Source of the DNA: Terriglobia bacterium
GTDB taxonomy: Bacteria; Acidobacteriota; Terriglobia; Bryobacterales; Bryobacteraceae
Assembly: GCA_020073305.1 (NCBI GenBank)
Contig: JAIQFK010000011.1
Location: 27,547-91,546 of the forward strand
DNA: 64,000 nt
Direction: 5' to 3'
The position numbers and the translations under genes were made by a program. Below, piece by piece: positions 36,056 through 44,944 of this stretch. Numbering within the stretch: position 1 is the stretch's first letter; each line of letters starts with the position of its first letter. The notes below the pieces were generated by a model that searched no databases, was not told the origin of the DNA, and saw only the letters and a program-made list of their open reading frames with translations.

Positions 36056-36373
36056 ATGTCCCCCATGTCCTTTCGTGTGGCGCCCTATCTGGCCTCGCTG
36101 CGGCGCAGGAACACGTTTCCTTCCCTGCTCAGGACGGCGGGCTTATCTATGCCGACGTCTATGGATATGGCGACCGCGGCGTCGTGCTCGTGCACGGGGG
36201 CCGGTTCAACAAGGAGAGTTGGGAAAAGCAGGCGCGCGTGCTGGCGAACGCAGGATTCCGGGTCGTATCCATCGACTCGCGGCCGGGCGAGATGGATCGG
36301 CTGGTGTTGTTCCCCTTCCAGACCGATCAGGGCGAGCGCGTCATGCGCGAGATCCTGAACGTTTCTTTCGAAG
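36056..36373 (+). pseudogene. Degraded alpha/beta hydrolase with frameshift and internal deletions
   Basis: Two frames together read as a secreted alpha/beta hydrolase. A signal-like GALSGLAAAQ runs into EHVSFPAQDGGLIYADVYGYGDRG and VVLVHGGRFNKESWEKQARVL, ANAGFRVVSID. The sequence then jumps to SRPGEMDRLVL and FPFQTDQGERVMREIL, pieces that in intact relatives lie beyond the nucleophile elbow and near the C-terminal His. The nucleophile segment (GxSxG) and the His loop are missing. No start codon is in the correct frame. The first ATG (36056) is in another frame, so a frameshift near 36075 is also needed. It is therefore a relic rather than a gene. Confidence 0.7.
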
Positions 36374-36508
36374 AAGGAAAGGCATCACGGGTAGCCGATC
36401 GCCGCGCGTCTCAGCGACGAATGCAGTGTTTCTTCACAATCAGCGCACAAGAGAACACCGGGCGTCTTTCGGCCAAGGATACTTTCCTGATGCCCCGTCA
36501 CTCGGGAG

Positions 36509-37531
36509 TTACGCGTGGCGATCAAGCGTTGCCGTTGGTTCAAGGGGTTCGCTGGCCTTCTTGGTGGGCGAACTCCGATGATCGCCGCGGTATCGGCCGG
36601 GAGGCTGCCCAAACTCACGCTTGAATGCCCGATTGAAGGCTGCCTCAGATTCGTATCCGACGTCGGCGGCGATGTCGGCGACGCCCCGCGATGTCCCTTC
36701 GAGCGATCGCGCGGCCAATTGCAGCCTCCAGCGCGTCAAATACGTCATCGGTGGCTCGGAGAGATATCGGGTAAACCGCTCCACTAGCGCCGAGCGCGAA
36801 ATGCCCACCTGGTCCGCGAGATCCGCGATGGTCCATGGATGGGCCACGCGGCTATGAAGCAATCCGAGGCTTTTCCCCACGATGGGATCGCGCGCTCCCG
36901 TGAGCCAGCCCATTTGTTGTTCGGGTAAGCCCACTACGTAGCGCCGCAAGGTGTCAACGAACAAGGCTTCCGAGAGTTTGGCCAGCATGGCTTCGCTACC
37001 AACCCGTCCGGAAGCTGCTTCGTCCACCAGGTGCATGATGGAACTCTCGAGCCAGTGCCCGGCGCGATCGGCTCGGACGTTGACCTTAAAAACAGATGGT
37101 AGTCCGCTCAGGATCGGCCGGCTGAGGTAGGGGTCGCAGGTCATGTACCCGCACACGAACCGCGAAGTCTCACCGCCGCCGCCGGCACGCAGAGGACTCA
37201 AGTCGCGCGACTTGACCTTAACGGAAATTCCGTAGTTGGGGAATGGGGGTTTCGCCCCTTTACCGCTGCTCATGTGGTGAGGATCCCCATGCGGAAAGAT
37301 GACGATATCTCCGGCCTTGAGTTCGATGGACGGTCCATCTGCCAGCTCGATGACGGCCCCGCCTTCGACGACCAAATGGTAGGTCACAAGGTGTGCTGCC
37401 CCCGGAGCCAGCCTGGCCGCCATCACATTCGCCGCGGGCATCGACAAGCCCCAGGGAGCCGAGAATTCAGCGGTGAAGAACACCGCGCCGTGCATTTTGA
37501 CCCCGCTCAGGATTTCGGAGAATGCGTCCAT
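36509..37531 (-). CDS. AraC-family transcriptional regulator with N-terminal cupin
   Basis: A 340-residue regulator. Residues 1-180 form a cupin-type ligand domain (FSAPWGLSMPAANVMAARL, IVFPHGDPHHMSSGKG). The C-terminal 100 residues hold the two AraC helix-turn-helix motifs (IADLADQVGISRSALVERFT; VADIAADVGYESEAAFNRAF, then KREFGQPPGRYR). The ATG at 37531 is chosen because GGAGG lies 5 nt upstream; a longer frame to 37654 would cross the divergent promoter. It faces the methyltransferase/methanethiol-oxidase operon across 168 bp, so it is the likely regulator of that operon. Confidence 0.88.
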   Translation of the reverse strand: MDAFSEILSGVKMHGAVFFTAEFSAPWGLSMPAANVMAARLAPGAAHLVTYHLVVEGGAVIELADGPSIELKAGDIVIFPHGDPHHMSSGKGAKPPFPNYGISVKVKSRDLSPLRAGGGGETSRFVCGYMTCDPYLSRPILSGLPSVFKVNVRADRAGHWLESSIMHLVDEAASGRVGSEAMLAKLSEALFVDTLRRYVVGLPEQQMGWLTGARDPIVGKSLGLLHSRVAHPWTIADLADQVGISRSALVERFTRYLSEPPMTYLTRWRLQLAARSLEGTSRGVADIAADVGYESEAAFNRAFKREFGQPPGRYRGDHRSSPTKKASEPLEPTATLDRHA

Positions 37532-37629
37532 TCCGTCCTCCGTACTTGCTGCAAACTTTCCTGGTCCCCGCGCAAAGGAATCTGCATCCGCTGGCCGACC
37601 GAGCAAGTCATGGCGACGCCCGGGCATGG

Positions 37630-37658
37630 TTGGATCAGCAGGCGCATCGCACAATTAT
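37630..37658 (+). promoter_or_regulatory. Putative promoter of the methyltransferase-methanethiol oxidase operon
   Basis: TTGGAT (37630-37635) and AATTAT (37653-37658) are 17 bp apart, about 40 bp upstream of the AGGAG-preceded ATG at 37700. The match to consensus is only moderate, as expected for an activator-dependent promoter. Confidence 0.4.
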
Positions 37659-37699
37659 AGTCCTGAAGCCGAGCATCATCACCAATTAGGAGACAGCCC

Positions 37700-38575
37700 A
37701 TGAAGCCCGCACAGATCGTTGATCGGATCGAAACTAACCCCGCCTCGCCTAAGGAAGTCACCGCGAATCCAAACAAAGCGTTGTGGGAAAAAGGGGATTT
37801 CACCGAAATCGCCGCCTTTATGCGTCAATCCGGGGAAGTCGTCGTGGAGTCCCTGGGAATAACGCCGCCGCTACGGGCCTTGGACCTGGGCTGCGGAGAC
37901 GGCACCACGGCACTTCCGCTGGCCCGTTTGGGAGCAGACGTGGTCGGAATCGATATTGCGAGCAACCTCGTGGAAGCCGGGAACCGACGCGCTGCGGCAA
38001 CATGTCTCAGCCGGCTGAAGTTCCAGGAAGGCGACGCGTGCAATCTGGAAGGCGTCGACGACGATTCGTTTGATCTCGTCCTTTCGGTGTTCGGCGCCAT
38101 GTTTGCGCCCAGGCCCTTCGATGTCGCCAGGGAGATGGTCCGGACCACGAAGCCAGGCGGCCGCATCATGATGGGCAACTGGATTCCCAACGATCCGACG
38201 TTCGTATCGCAGCTGTTGAAGATCAGCTCCACGTTTACGCCTCCGCCTCCGGAAGGCTTCGTCAGTCCCATGACCTGGGGTGTGGAGAGTCACATCCTGG
38301 AGCGATTCGGACAGGCCGGTGTGCCCACGGAGAAGATCTCCATGACCAGGAGCACGTACTACTTCACGTCGTCCGACAAGAGCCCGGAGCAGTTCATCGA
38401 ATTATTTGAAAGATTCTATGGCCCGACCATGAACGCCGTCGAAGCGGCTCAAAAAAACGGCAAAGCGGACGAACTCCACAACCAACTCGTAGAACTGGCG
38501 AATGCGCAGAACAAGAGCAAGGGTGGCGGCACCTTCATACCGGCCACCTTCATGCAAGTCGCGGTTTCCGTCTAA
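37700..38575 (+). CDS. Class I SAM-dependent methyltransferase (methanethiol-oxidase operon)
   Basis: A 291-residue methyltransferase with motif I RALDLGCGDGTTALPLARLG, acidic VVGIDIASN, motif II FQEGDACNLEGVDDDSFDLV, then VRTTKPGGRIMMGNW. It belongs to the UbiE/type 11 group and has a long C-terminal part with ISSTFTPPPPEGFVSPMTWG. AGGAGA precedes the ATG. It is the first gene of a three-gene run followed 17 bp later by methanethiol oxidase, so a role in methyl transfer to or from a sulfur compound is possible but inferred from position only. Its divergent AraC-type neighbour probably controls it. Confidence 0.85.
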   Translation: MKPAQIVDRIETNPASPKEVTANPNKALWEKGDFTEIAAFMRQSGEVVVESLGITPPLRALDLGCGDGTTALPLARLGADVVGIDIASNLVEAGNRRAAATCLSRLKFQEGDACNLEGVDDDSFDLVLSVFGAMFAPRPFDVAREMVRTTKPGGRIMMGNWIPNDPTFVSQLLKISSTFTPPPPEGFVSPMTWGVESHILERFGQAGVPTEKISMTRSTYYFTSSDKSPEQFIELFERFYGPTMNAVEAAQKNGKADELHNQLVELANAQNKSKGGGTFIPATFMQVAVSV

Positions 38576-38592
38576 GTAAAGGAGATTTCAAA

Positions 38593-39987
38593 ATGTCGAT
38601 TTGGCGACCCGATCCCACGTTTTACCCTTCACCCAAGATGGCCATGCAAGCGCCGGCGGAAAAGCTGGCGTTCGTCGCCATGCTCAACGGAAAGAATAAC
38701 GGCCGTCACGATGCATTAGGCGTCGTGGACGTCGATCCCGCATCCTCGGGTTACGGCCATATCGTCGGCCAGGTGGACATGCCGAATGCCGGCGACGAGC
38801 TGCATCATTTCGGCTGGAACGCATGCAGCGCCTGCCTGTGCCCGCACGCTCCGCATCCCCATGTGGAACGCCGCTACCTGGTGGTGCCGGGTATCAATTC
38901 GTCGCGCATACACATCATCGACACGATGCCCGATCCGCGCAAACCGCAAATCGTGAAGGTGATTGAGCCGGAGACGTTGGCCGCGCGCACGGGATACGCA
39001 TCCCCGCACACGATTCATTGCGGCCCCGACGGAATCTTTGTCAGCGCGCTGGGAGCTCCTGACGGCGGCGGTCCCGGCGGAATTTTCGTGATGGATCACG
39101 AGAGCTTCGATGTCCTCGGGAAGTGGGAGCTGGACCGTGGCCCTCAGAACCTTGCTTATGACTTCTGGTGGCACTTGGGATTCGACACCGTGATCACCAG
39201 CGAATGGGGAACGCCCAGCATGGTGAACAGGGGAGTGAATCCGGAAATTCTGCTGAGTGGCGGCTACGGCCACAAGCTGCACGTCTTTGACCTGATCAAG
39301 AGGCGTCATCAGCAGGAACTCGATTTAGGTTCCGAATATCAGATGGCGTTGGAACTGCGGCCGGCCCACGACCCCACCCGCGCTTACGGCTTTCTGGGGG
39401 TGGTGGTGTCGCTGAAAGATCTTTCCGCTTCGGTCTGGCTCTGGCATCGCGACAACGGCAAATGGGGAATCAAGAAAGTGATCGAAATTCCCGCCGAGCC
39501 TGCCGATCCGGCGACCCTGCCGCCGCTCCTGCAAGGCTTCAAGGCCGTTCCGCCATTCGTCACAGACATCAATCTCTCTCTCGACGACCGCTTCCTGTAT
39601 GTTTCCTGCTGGGGCACCGGCGAGTTCCTGCAATACGATGTCACCGATCCTTTCCACCCGCGAAAAACCGGATCGGTGCACCTCGGTGGCATCGTCCGCA
39701 AGGCTGCTCATCCCAAGCAGCCCAAGACTCCGTTGAACGGCGCCCCACAAATGGTCGAGCTCAGCCGCGACGGCAAGCGCATCTACTTCACCAACTCTCT
39801 ATATTCTCCGTGGGACGCTCAGTTTTATCCGGAAGGCATCCGGAGCTGGATGGTGAAGCTCGACGCCAAGCCGGAAGGCGGCATGGAGATCGATCCCAAG
39901 TTCTTCGTGGATTTCGGTGAACTGCGCGGTCACCAGGTTCGTCTGGAAGGCGGCGACGCTTCCTCAGACTCCTACTGCTACTCATGA
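38593..39987 (+). CDS. mtoX: Methanethiol oxidase / selenium-binding protein SBP56 family
   Basis: A 464-residue SBP56-family protein. In Hyphomicrobium this family is the copper-dependent methanethiol oxidase (methanethiol to formaldehyde, H2S and H2O2), and human SELENBP1 has the same activity. Seen here are the start FYPSPKMAMQAPAEKLAFVAML, the Cys/His-rich FGWNACSACLCPHAPHPH (Cys78, Cys81, Cys83), ASPHTIHCGPDGIF, TSEWGTPSMVN, GYGHKLHVFDL, ITDINLSLDDRFLYVSCWG-like text, and GELRGHQVRLEGGDASSDSYCYS at the end. Length is normal. No signal peptide is apparent, unlike the periplasmic Hyphomicrobium enzyme. Its stop overlaps the following membrane protein gene (ATGA). Confidence 0.88.
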   Translation: MSIWRPDPTFYPSPKMAMQAPAEKLAFVAMLNGKNNGRHDALGVVDVDPASSGYGHIVGQVDMPNAGDELHHFGWNACSACLCPHAPHPHVERRYLVVPGINSSRIHIIDTMPDPRKPQIVKVIEPETLAARTGYASPHTIHCGPDGIFVSALGAPDGGGPGGIFVMDHESFDVLGKWELDRGPQNLAYDFWWHLGFDTVITSEWGTPSMVNRGVNPEILLSGGYGHKLHVFDLIKRRHQQELDLGSEYQMALELRPAHDPTRAYGFLGVVVSLKDLSASVWLWHRDNGKWGIKKVIEIPAEPADPATLPPLLQGFKAVPPFVTDINLSLDDRFLYVSCWGTGEFLQYDVTDPFHPRKTGSVHLGGIVRKAAHPKQPKTPLNGAPQMVELSRDGKRIYFTNSLYSPWDAQFYPEGIRSWMVKLDAKPEGGMEIDPKFFVDFGELRGHQVRLEGGDASSDSYCYS

Positions 39988-40601
39988 GCGAACAATTAGC
40001 AGTCTGGCCCATGCTGTTTTTGTTGGGCGCCTATCACGGCATCAATCCCGGAATGGGGTGGTTGTTCGCGGTGGCTCGCGGCATGCAAGAGCATCGCATG
40101 CGAGCTGTCGCGTGGTCGCTGCCCCCCATCGCCCTGGGCCACGCATTATCCATCGGCGTGGTGGTTCTCATCGTTGGATTGGCGCAGGTGGCTCTGCCGC
40201 TGATGTACATCCGCATCGGCGTGGCCGTGGCGCTGGTGGGGCTGGGCGTGTACAAGCTGATCCACAGCCGGCACTTCCACTGGGGCGGCATGCAAGTAGG
40301 CTTTCGCGAACTCACTATCTGGTCGTTTCTAATGGCGTCCGCGCACGGCGCCGGCCTGATGGTGCTGCCGGTGGTGCTGGCGGGGCCTCATGCGCATTGC
40401 CACATCGCATCCCAAGGCGCCGCCGGCGGCGTCTGGGCCACGCTCATCCACACGCTGGGATACTTCACCGTCACCGCAGCGGCGGCGTTGCTCGTTTATC
40501 AGAAATTCGGCCTGGCAATGCTTCGGCGGTCGTGGTTCAATCTGGACCTGATCTGGGCCATCGCATTGGTAGTGACCGGTTTTGTAGCGTTGCTGGTTTG
40601 A
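39984..40601 (+). CDS. Polytopic membrane protein linked to methanethiol oxidase
   Basis: A 205-residue protein with about six transmembrane helices. A conserved-looking polar motif lies at the N-terminus (GAYHGINPGMGW, His18), and others in the third and fourth helices (SAHGAGLMVLPV) and a Cys/His loop (GPHAHCHIAS). The H-x-x-N-P and H-x-A-G pattern recalls NicO/UreH-type metal or SafE-type anion transporters, but I cannot assign it firmly. Its ATG overlaps the methanethiol oxidase stop, so co-translation is likely. It could carry the copper needed by the oxidase or export a sulfur product; both ideas are inference. Confidence 0.75.
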   Translation: MSEQLAVWPMLFLLGAYHGINPGMGWLFAVARGMQEHRMRAVAWSLPPIALGHALSIGVVVLIVGLAQVALPLMYIRIGVAVALVGLGVYKLIHSRHFHWGGMQVGFRELTIWSFLMASAHGAGLMVLPVVLAGPHAHCHIASQGAAGGVWATLIHTLGYFTVTAAAALLVYQKFGLAMLRRSWFNLDLIWAIALVVTGFVALLV

Positions 40602-40764
40602 AATCAAATCAACAGTCAACTGCAGTTTGCATCCCACTGCCCCTTCGCCGCCCGTAGAAAAATGCAAGAGTGTCGCCTCCCGTCGCTCCTCCCCGGTCTA
40701 ACCGCCGTCCGCGCTTAGTTGTGTTAACATCCGATTTCAACCACTCTCATTCGGGAGCCAATCA

Positions 40765-42861
40765 GTGAAAATCTACGAAGGCAGGGACATCCGGAACGTC
40801 GGTGTGGTGGGCCACGGCGATTCCGGCAAGACCTCGCTCACCGCCGGCCTGCTCTACACCGCGGGCGCCACCAACCGGTTGACGCGGGTCGATGAAGGCA
40901 ACACCATCACGGATTTCGACGAGGAGGAGATCCAGCGCAAGATCAGCATCTCCACCTCCCTGGCATACGCCGAGTGGAAGAAAGCCAAGATCAACTTCCT
41001 GGACACGCCGGGATACAACATCTTTATCAATGACACGCGGTCGGCTCTGATTGCCGCGGATGCGGCGCTGGTGCTGGTGGATGCCGTGGCCGGAGTGGAA
41101 GTGCAGACCGAAAAGGTCTGGTCGTTTGCCAACGACTATAAGCTGCCACGCGTGCTGGTCATCAATAAGCTCGATCGCGAGCGCTCCAGCTTCGACCGCA
41201 CTCTCGATAGCATCCAGACATTTTTTGGCCGCACCGCCATCCCCATCCAGCTCCCGTGGGGCGCGGAGCGCGAATTCAAGGGCGTTATAGACCTGGTGAG
41301 GATGAAGGCTTACACCTATTCTGCCGATGGCGATGGTAAGGGGAAAGAAGGCGAGATCCCCGCAGACATGGCCGAGGCCGCCCAGAAAGCGCATGAGGCG
41401 CTGGTCGAGATGGTGGCCGAGGGCAAGGACGATCTGATGGAGGAGTTCTTCGAAAAGGGCACGCTGCCCATCGAGCACATCGTGGACGGCCTGAACGCCG
41501 CGGTGCGCGAGATGCGCCTGTTTCCGGTGCTGTGCGCCTCGGGTTTGCACAATATCGGGTCCGACCAGATCCTGAATCTGATCGTCGAGAACCTGCCCGC
41601 GCCCACGGATCGTAAGACCGTCACCGGCAAGCTAAATGGCCAGGAGGTGGCGCGCAAGATCGCCGATTCGGAGCCGGTTTCAGCGTTCGTTTTCAAGACC
41701 ACGGCGGATCCCTTCGCCGGGCGCATCACGTTTTTTAAGGTCCAATCCGGCGTGGTGAAGAACGACGCCAACCTGTACAGCGTGCAACGCGGCTCGACCG
41801 AGCGCCTGTCGCACATTTCCTGCGCCCTCGGCAAGACGTTGACACCGGTCACCGACCTGCACGCGGGCGATATCGGCGCCGTGCCCAAGCTGAAAGACAC
41901 CCTCACGGGGGATACGCTGGCGGACAAGAATTCGCCGATTGAGTACCCGGCGGTGAAATTGCCCGAACCTTCCATCGCCTTCGCCATTGAGGCCAAGTCC
42001 CGCCAGGATGAGGACCGGATGGGCAACGGAATCCACCGGATTCTGGAAGAGGACCAGTCGCTGCGCTTTTATCGCGACCCGCAAACCAAGGAATTCCTCC
42101 TGGGCGGATGCGGCCAGCAGCATGTCGAGGTCATCGTCAGCCGGTTGAAGAAACGCTACGGCGTTGACGTCGCCCTGAAGGCTCCCAAGATCCCCTATCG
42201 CGAGACCATCCGCGGCAAAGCCGACGTGCAGGGGCGTCACAAGAAGCAGACCGGCGGCCACGGCCAGTTCGGCGACTGCTGGATCCGCATGGAGCCTCTG
42301 CCGCGCGGCGCTCAGTTTGAGTTCGTTAACGAGATTTTCGGCGGATCGATCCCCAAAAACTACATTCCGGCGGTGGAGAAGGGAATTATAGAGGTAGCGC
42401 AGAACGGGTTCCTGGCGGGGTACCCCATGGTCGATTTCCGGGTGATACTCTACGACGGTTCCTACCACGACGTCGATTCTTCGGAGCTGTCCTTCAAGCT
42501 GGCGGCCCGTAAAGCCTTTAAAAACGCCATGCAGGAGGCTAAACCGGCACTGCTGGAGCCCATTATGAACGTGGAAATCCAAGCCCCTGTTGAATATGCG
42601 GGCGATCTGATGGGCGACCTGAACGGCCGGCGGGGCCGCATCGCCGGGATGGATACCAAGGGACCGATCCAGATCATTCGCGCCAAAGTACCCATGGCTG
42701 AGATGCTAAATTATTCAAACGACTTGACTTCTATGACTCAGGGGCGGGCATCATTCACCATGGAGTTCGACCACTACGATTTCGTGCCGGCACCCCAGGC
42801 CGAAAAAATTATTGCGGCCGCCAAAGCGGCCAAAACGGGCGAAGAGGAGGAGGAAGAATAA
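40765..42861 (+). CDS. Elongation factor G-like GTPase (EF-G paralogue)
   Basis: A 698-residue translational GTPase with the five-domain EF-G layout, starting at GTG after GGGAG. The P-loop is GHGDSGKT (residues 16-23) rather than the AHIDAGKT of canonical EF-G. Switch I has RKISIS in place of RGITI, and G3 is DTPGYNIFIND and G4 NKLD. Domain IV (GRHKKQTGGHGQFGDCWI) is present. The changes match the 'EF-G-like' or FusA2-type paralogues, whose exact job is unclear. The C-terminus is a short acidic tail (GEEEEEE). The gene stands alone, outside any str operon. Confidence 0.9.
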   Translation: MKIYEGRDIRNVGVVGHGDSGKTSLTAGLLYTAGATNRLTRVDEGNTITDFDEEEIQRKISISTSLAYAEWKKAKINFLDTPGYNIFINDTRSALIAADAALVLVDAVAGVEVQTEKVWSFANDYKLPRVLVINKLDRERSSFDRTLDSIQTFFGRTAIPIQLPWGAEREFKGVIDLVRMKAYTYSADGDGKGKEGEIPADMAEAAQKAHEALVEMVAEGKDDLMEEFFEKGTLPIEHIVDGLNAAVREMRLFPVLCASGLHNIGSDQILNLIVENLPAPTDRKTVTGKLNGQEVARKIADSEPVSAFVFKTTADPFAGRITFFKVQSGVVKNDANLYSVQRGSTERLSHISCALGKTLTPVTDLHAGDIGAVPKLKDTLTGDTLADKNSPIEYPAVKLPEPSIAFAIEAKSRQDEDRMGNGIHRILEEDQSLRFYRDPQTKEFLLGGCGQQHVEVIVSRLKKRYGVDVALKAPKIPYRETIRGKADVQGRHKKQTGGHGQFGDCWIRMEPLPRGAQFEFVNEIFGGSIPKNYIPAVEKGIIEVAQNGFLAGYPMVDFRVILYDGSYHDVDSSELSFKLAARKAFKNAMQEAKPALLEPIMNVEIQAPVEYAGDLMGDLNGRRGRIAGMDTKGPIQIIRAKVPMAEMLNYSNDLTSMTQGRASFTMEFDHYDFVPAPQAEKIIAAAKAAKTGEEEEEE

Positions 42862-43098
42862 GATACGGGCTATCTGTTGGGTTACGATTCGGTGACACCT
42901 AGGGTAGATTTAGGGTCGACCGAGCCCGGATTCTGGGGTATAATCGGTTACATTATTGGCCGTCTGACCATGCATAAACTGGTTGACACCCTAGAGCCGA
43001 TAGTTATACAGTCCAGAGTTCGCACGCGCACGGGGTCGTCGCCCCGACCGAAGTAAGCGGTAGCTGTTGCGGTTCAATTTTTTGACCGAGGTTTATTC
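42862..43098 (+). promoter_or_regulatory. Promoter region of the lytic transglycosylase gene, two sigma-70-type promoters
   Basis: Two candidates are visible. P1 has TCGACC (42916-42921) and TATAAT (42939-42944), 17 bp apart. P2 has TTGACA (42983-42988) and TATACA (43005-43010), 16 bp apart. The 5' leader after P2 holds a CGGGG/CCCCG hairpin near 43035-43050 before the TTG start at 43099. No gene is seen in this 237-bp gap. Confidence 0.6.
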
Positions 43099-44781
43099 TT
43101 GGGTTGTCGCACAACAACTTCGCTATTGCTGGTTTGGATTCCGCTCAGCTTGATCTGCGGCTGTGGCGTAAACCAACAGCAACAGCGGTTTCGGAGCGCT
43201 TTTCTGCCGCCGGCACCACGTCCGGCGTTCGATTTGGCTTCGTCCGAGCCACCGGCGGTCGCGTCGAGCATCTATTTGAGTGAAGTTCCGAATGTGGTTT
43301 CCCGCACCCCCCAGTTGCCCGCCAACGCCACCCGTTCCGACCTGTTGATCGAAAAGGCCCAACTACATCTTCAGCAAGGCAAGAAGTATTACCAGATCAA
43401 AGATGGTGAGCGGGCGCGCCGCGAATTCGATCAGGCCGTAGACCTCATGCTGGAAGCGTCCGAGAACCCGTCAGACCGGCAGGCCTACGACGCCAAGCTG
43501 GAAAAGATGGTCGAGGCCGTTCACGGATATGACCTGTCGGGCCTGGGCAGCGCGGCGACCCTCCAGGAACCTCAGTTCGAGAAGGCACCTCTGGAGGACA
43601 TTCTGCCCATGACGTTCCCGGTGGACCCGAAACTCAAGGCCAAGGTCCGGGAGCAGGTCCAAGCCACGGTATCCCAACTTCCACTCACGGTGAACGATGC
43701 TGTTTTGGGCTACATCCACTACTTTTCGGGCCGCGGGCGTAACACTCTGATTGCCGGGTTGCGGCGAGAAGGGCGGTACCGTCCGCTGGTTCAGCGGATT
43801 CTGGATGAAGAAGGCGTTCCCCAGGAACTGATCCACCTGGCGCAGGCCGAGTCGGGATTCCTGCCACGTGCGATGTCGCGGAAGGCCGCGGGCGGTATGT
43901 GGCAATTCGTCGTCTGGCGCGGACGGGAATACGGCCTGAATCAGACCCGGTATACCGATGACCGGCTAGACCCGGAAAAGGCCACCCGGGCGGCAGCGCG
44001 GCATTTGCGGGACCTGTACCAGAAGTTCGGAGACTGGCATTTAGCCATCGCGGCCTATGATTGCGGGCCGGGCGTAATTGAACGGGCCGTCGAACGCACC
44101 GGGTACGCGGACTTCTTTGAAATGCGCAATCGGCGCGTTCTGCCACTCGAAACCACCAACTACGTTCCGATCATCCTGGCCATGACGATCATGAGCAAGA
44201 ATGCCGCCGAGTATGGCCTCGACGGGATTGTTGCCGACCCCCCACTGGAATACGACAACGTTGCAATGACTTCGCCGACTCATCTGGCCCTGATCTCAGA
44301 TATTACGAACACCCCGGTTCCGGAGATTCAATCGCTGAATCCGTCCTTGCTAAGGGGCTTGGCGCCAGCAGGTTACTCGCTGCATGTGCCAAAGGGGAGG
44401 GGCAGCTATCTGATGGCCGCTCTCCAAATGGTGCCTGAGGAGCGCAGGGCGTCGTGGCGCGTGCATCAAGTGGAGGACGGAGAAACGCTCGCGACCATCG
44501 GCAAGCGTTACCGGACTGCTCCGGGTACCATCGTGGCAGCCAATCACATGCTCTCGGCGTCGCCGGCGGTGGGAGACCAGTTGCTGATCCCGGCGGCGTA
44601 TCACGAAGCCGAACCGGTGCGAACGGCCCATACCAACAGCACCAAGGGCCACCGGGCGGCAGGGTCCAAGAACCACGCAACCAGCGCGCACCACCGGCGG
44701 ACCGTCGCCTCCAAAACCCGGGTCCATCGTGCAGCCGGATTCCCCGCAGCTACGGGCCAAGTAGCGCGCGCCAGCCGATAG
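43099..44781 (+). CDS. Membrane-bound lytic murein transglycosylase lipoprotein with LysM domain (MltD-like)
   Basis: A 560-residue outer-membrane lipoprotein that should cleave the glycan strands of peptidoglycan. The start is TTG at 43099. The signal ends in the lipobox ICGC with lipidated Cys22. A low-complexity region and a short helical repeat (EKAQLHLQQGKKYYQIKDGERARREFDQAV) lead to the SLT domain at about residues 215-360, with catalytic Glu in LIHLAQAESGFLPRAMSRKAAGG and the later AIAAYDCGPGVIERAV. A LysM domain follows near residues 450-500 (VEDGETLATIGKRYRTAPG). The Lys/His/Ser-rich tail is probably disordered. Confidence 0.92.
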   Translation: MGCRTTTSLLLVWIPLSLICGCGVNQQQQRFRSAFLPPAPRPAFDLASSEPPAVASSIYLSEVPNVVSRTPQLPANATRSDLLIEKAQLHLQQGKKYYQIKDGERARREFDQAVDLMLEASENPSDRQAYDAKLEKMVEAVHGYDLSGLGSAATLQEPQFEKAPLEDILPMTFPVDPKLKAKVREQVQATVSQLPLTVNDAVLGYIHYFSGRGRNTLIAGLRREGRYRPLVQRILDEEGVPQELIHLAQAESGFLPRAMSRKAAGGMWQFVVWRGREYGLNQTRYTDDRLDPEKATRAAARHLRDLYQKFGDWHLAIAAYDCGPGVIERAVERTGYADFFEMRNRRVLPLETTNYVPIILAMTIMSKNAAEYGLDGIVADPPLEYDNVAMTSPTHLALISDITNTPVPEIQSLNPSLLRGLAPAGYSLHVPKGRGSYLMAALQMVPEERRASWRVHQVEDGETLATIGKRYRTAPGTIVAANHMLSASPAVGDQLLIPAAYHEAEPVRTAHTNSTKGHRAAGSKNHATSAHHRRTVASKTRVHRAAGFPAATGQVARASR

Positions 44782-44798
44782 GCGAGCGGCATTCCGTC

Positions 44799-44827
44799 AT
44801 TCCCAGCCGGCCTATGAAGGCTGGAAT
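44799..44827. repeat. Hairpin element (ATTCCCAGCC / GGCTGGAAT)
   Basis: The arms 44799-44808 and 44819-44827 pair fully except for one bulged C, with a 10-nt loop. It lies 17 bp after the transglycosylase stop. With no T-run it may be an REP-like element that also ends or stabilises the transcript. Confidence 0.6.
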
Positions 44828-44944
44828 CTCCGAGCCTTTCGGACCGCCCAAATCCGCCAATTTTCTCTCTTTCCCCTGTTGCCTGCGAACCAAAACGAGG
44901 TATGCTATGTCTGTTGATCGTGACGGGAACAGGAGGCATTCGGA

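Noticed and set aside
36375..36508. Continuation of the hydrolase frame to 36624
   Set aside because: Beyond about 36373 the residues no longer resemble the family and the frame runs into the AraC regulator gene on the other strand.
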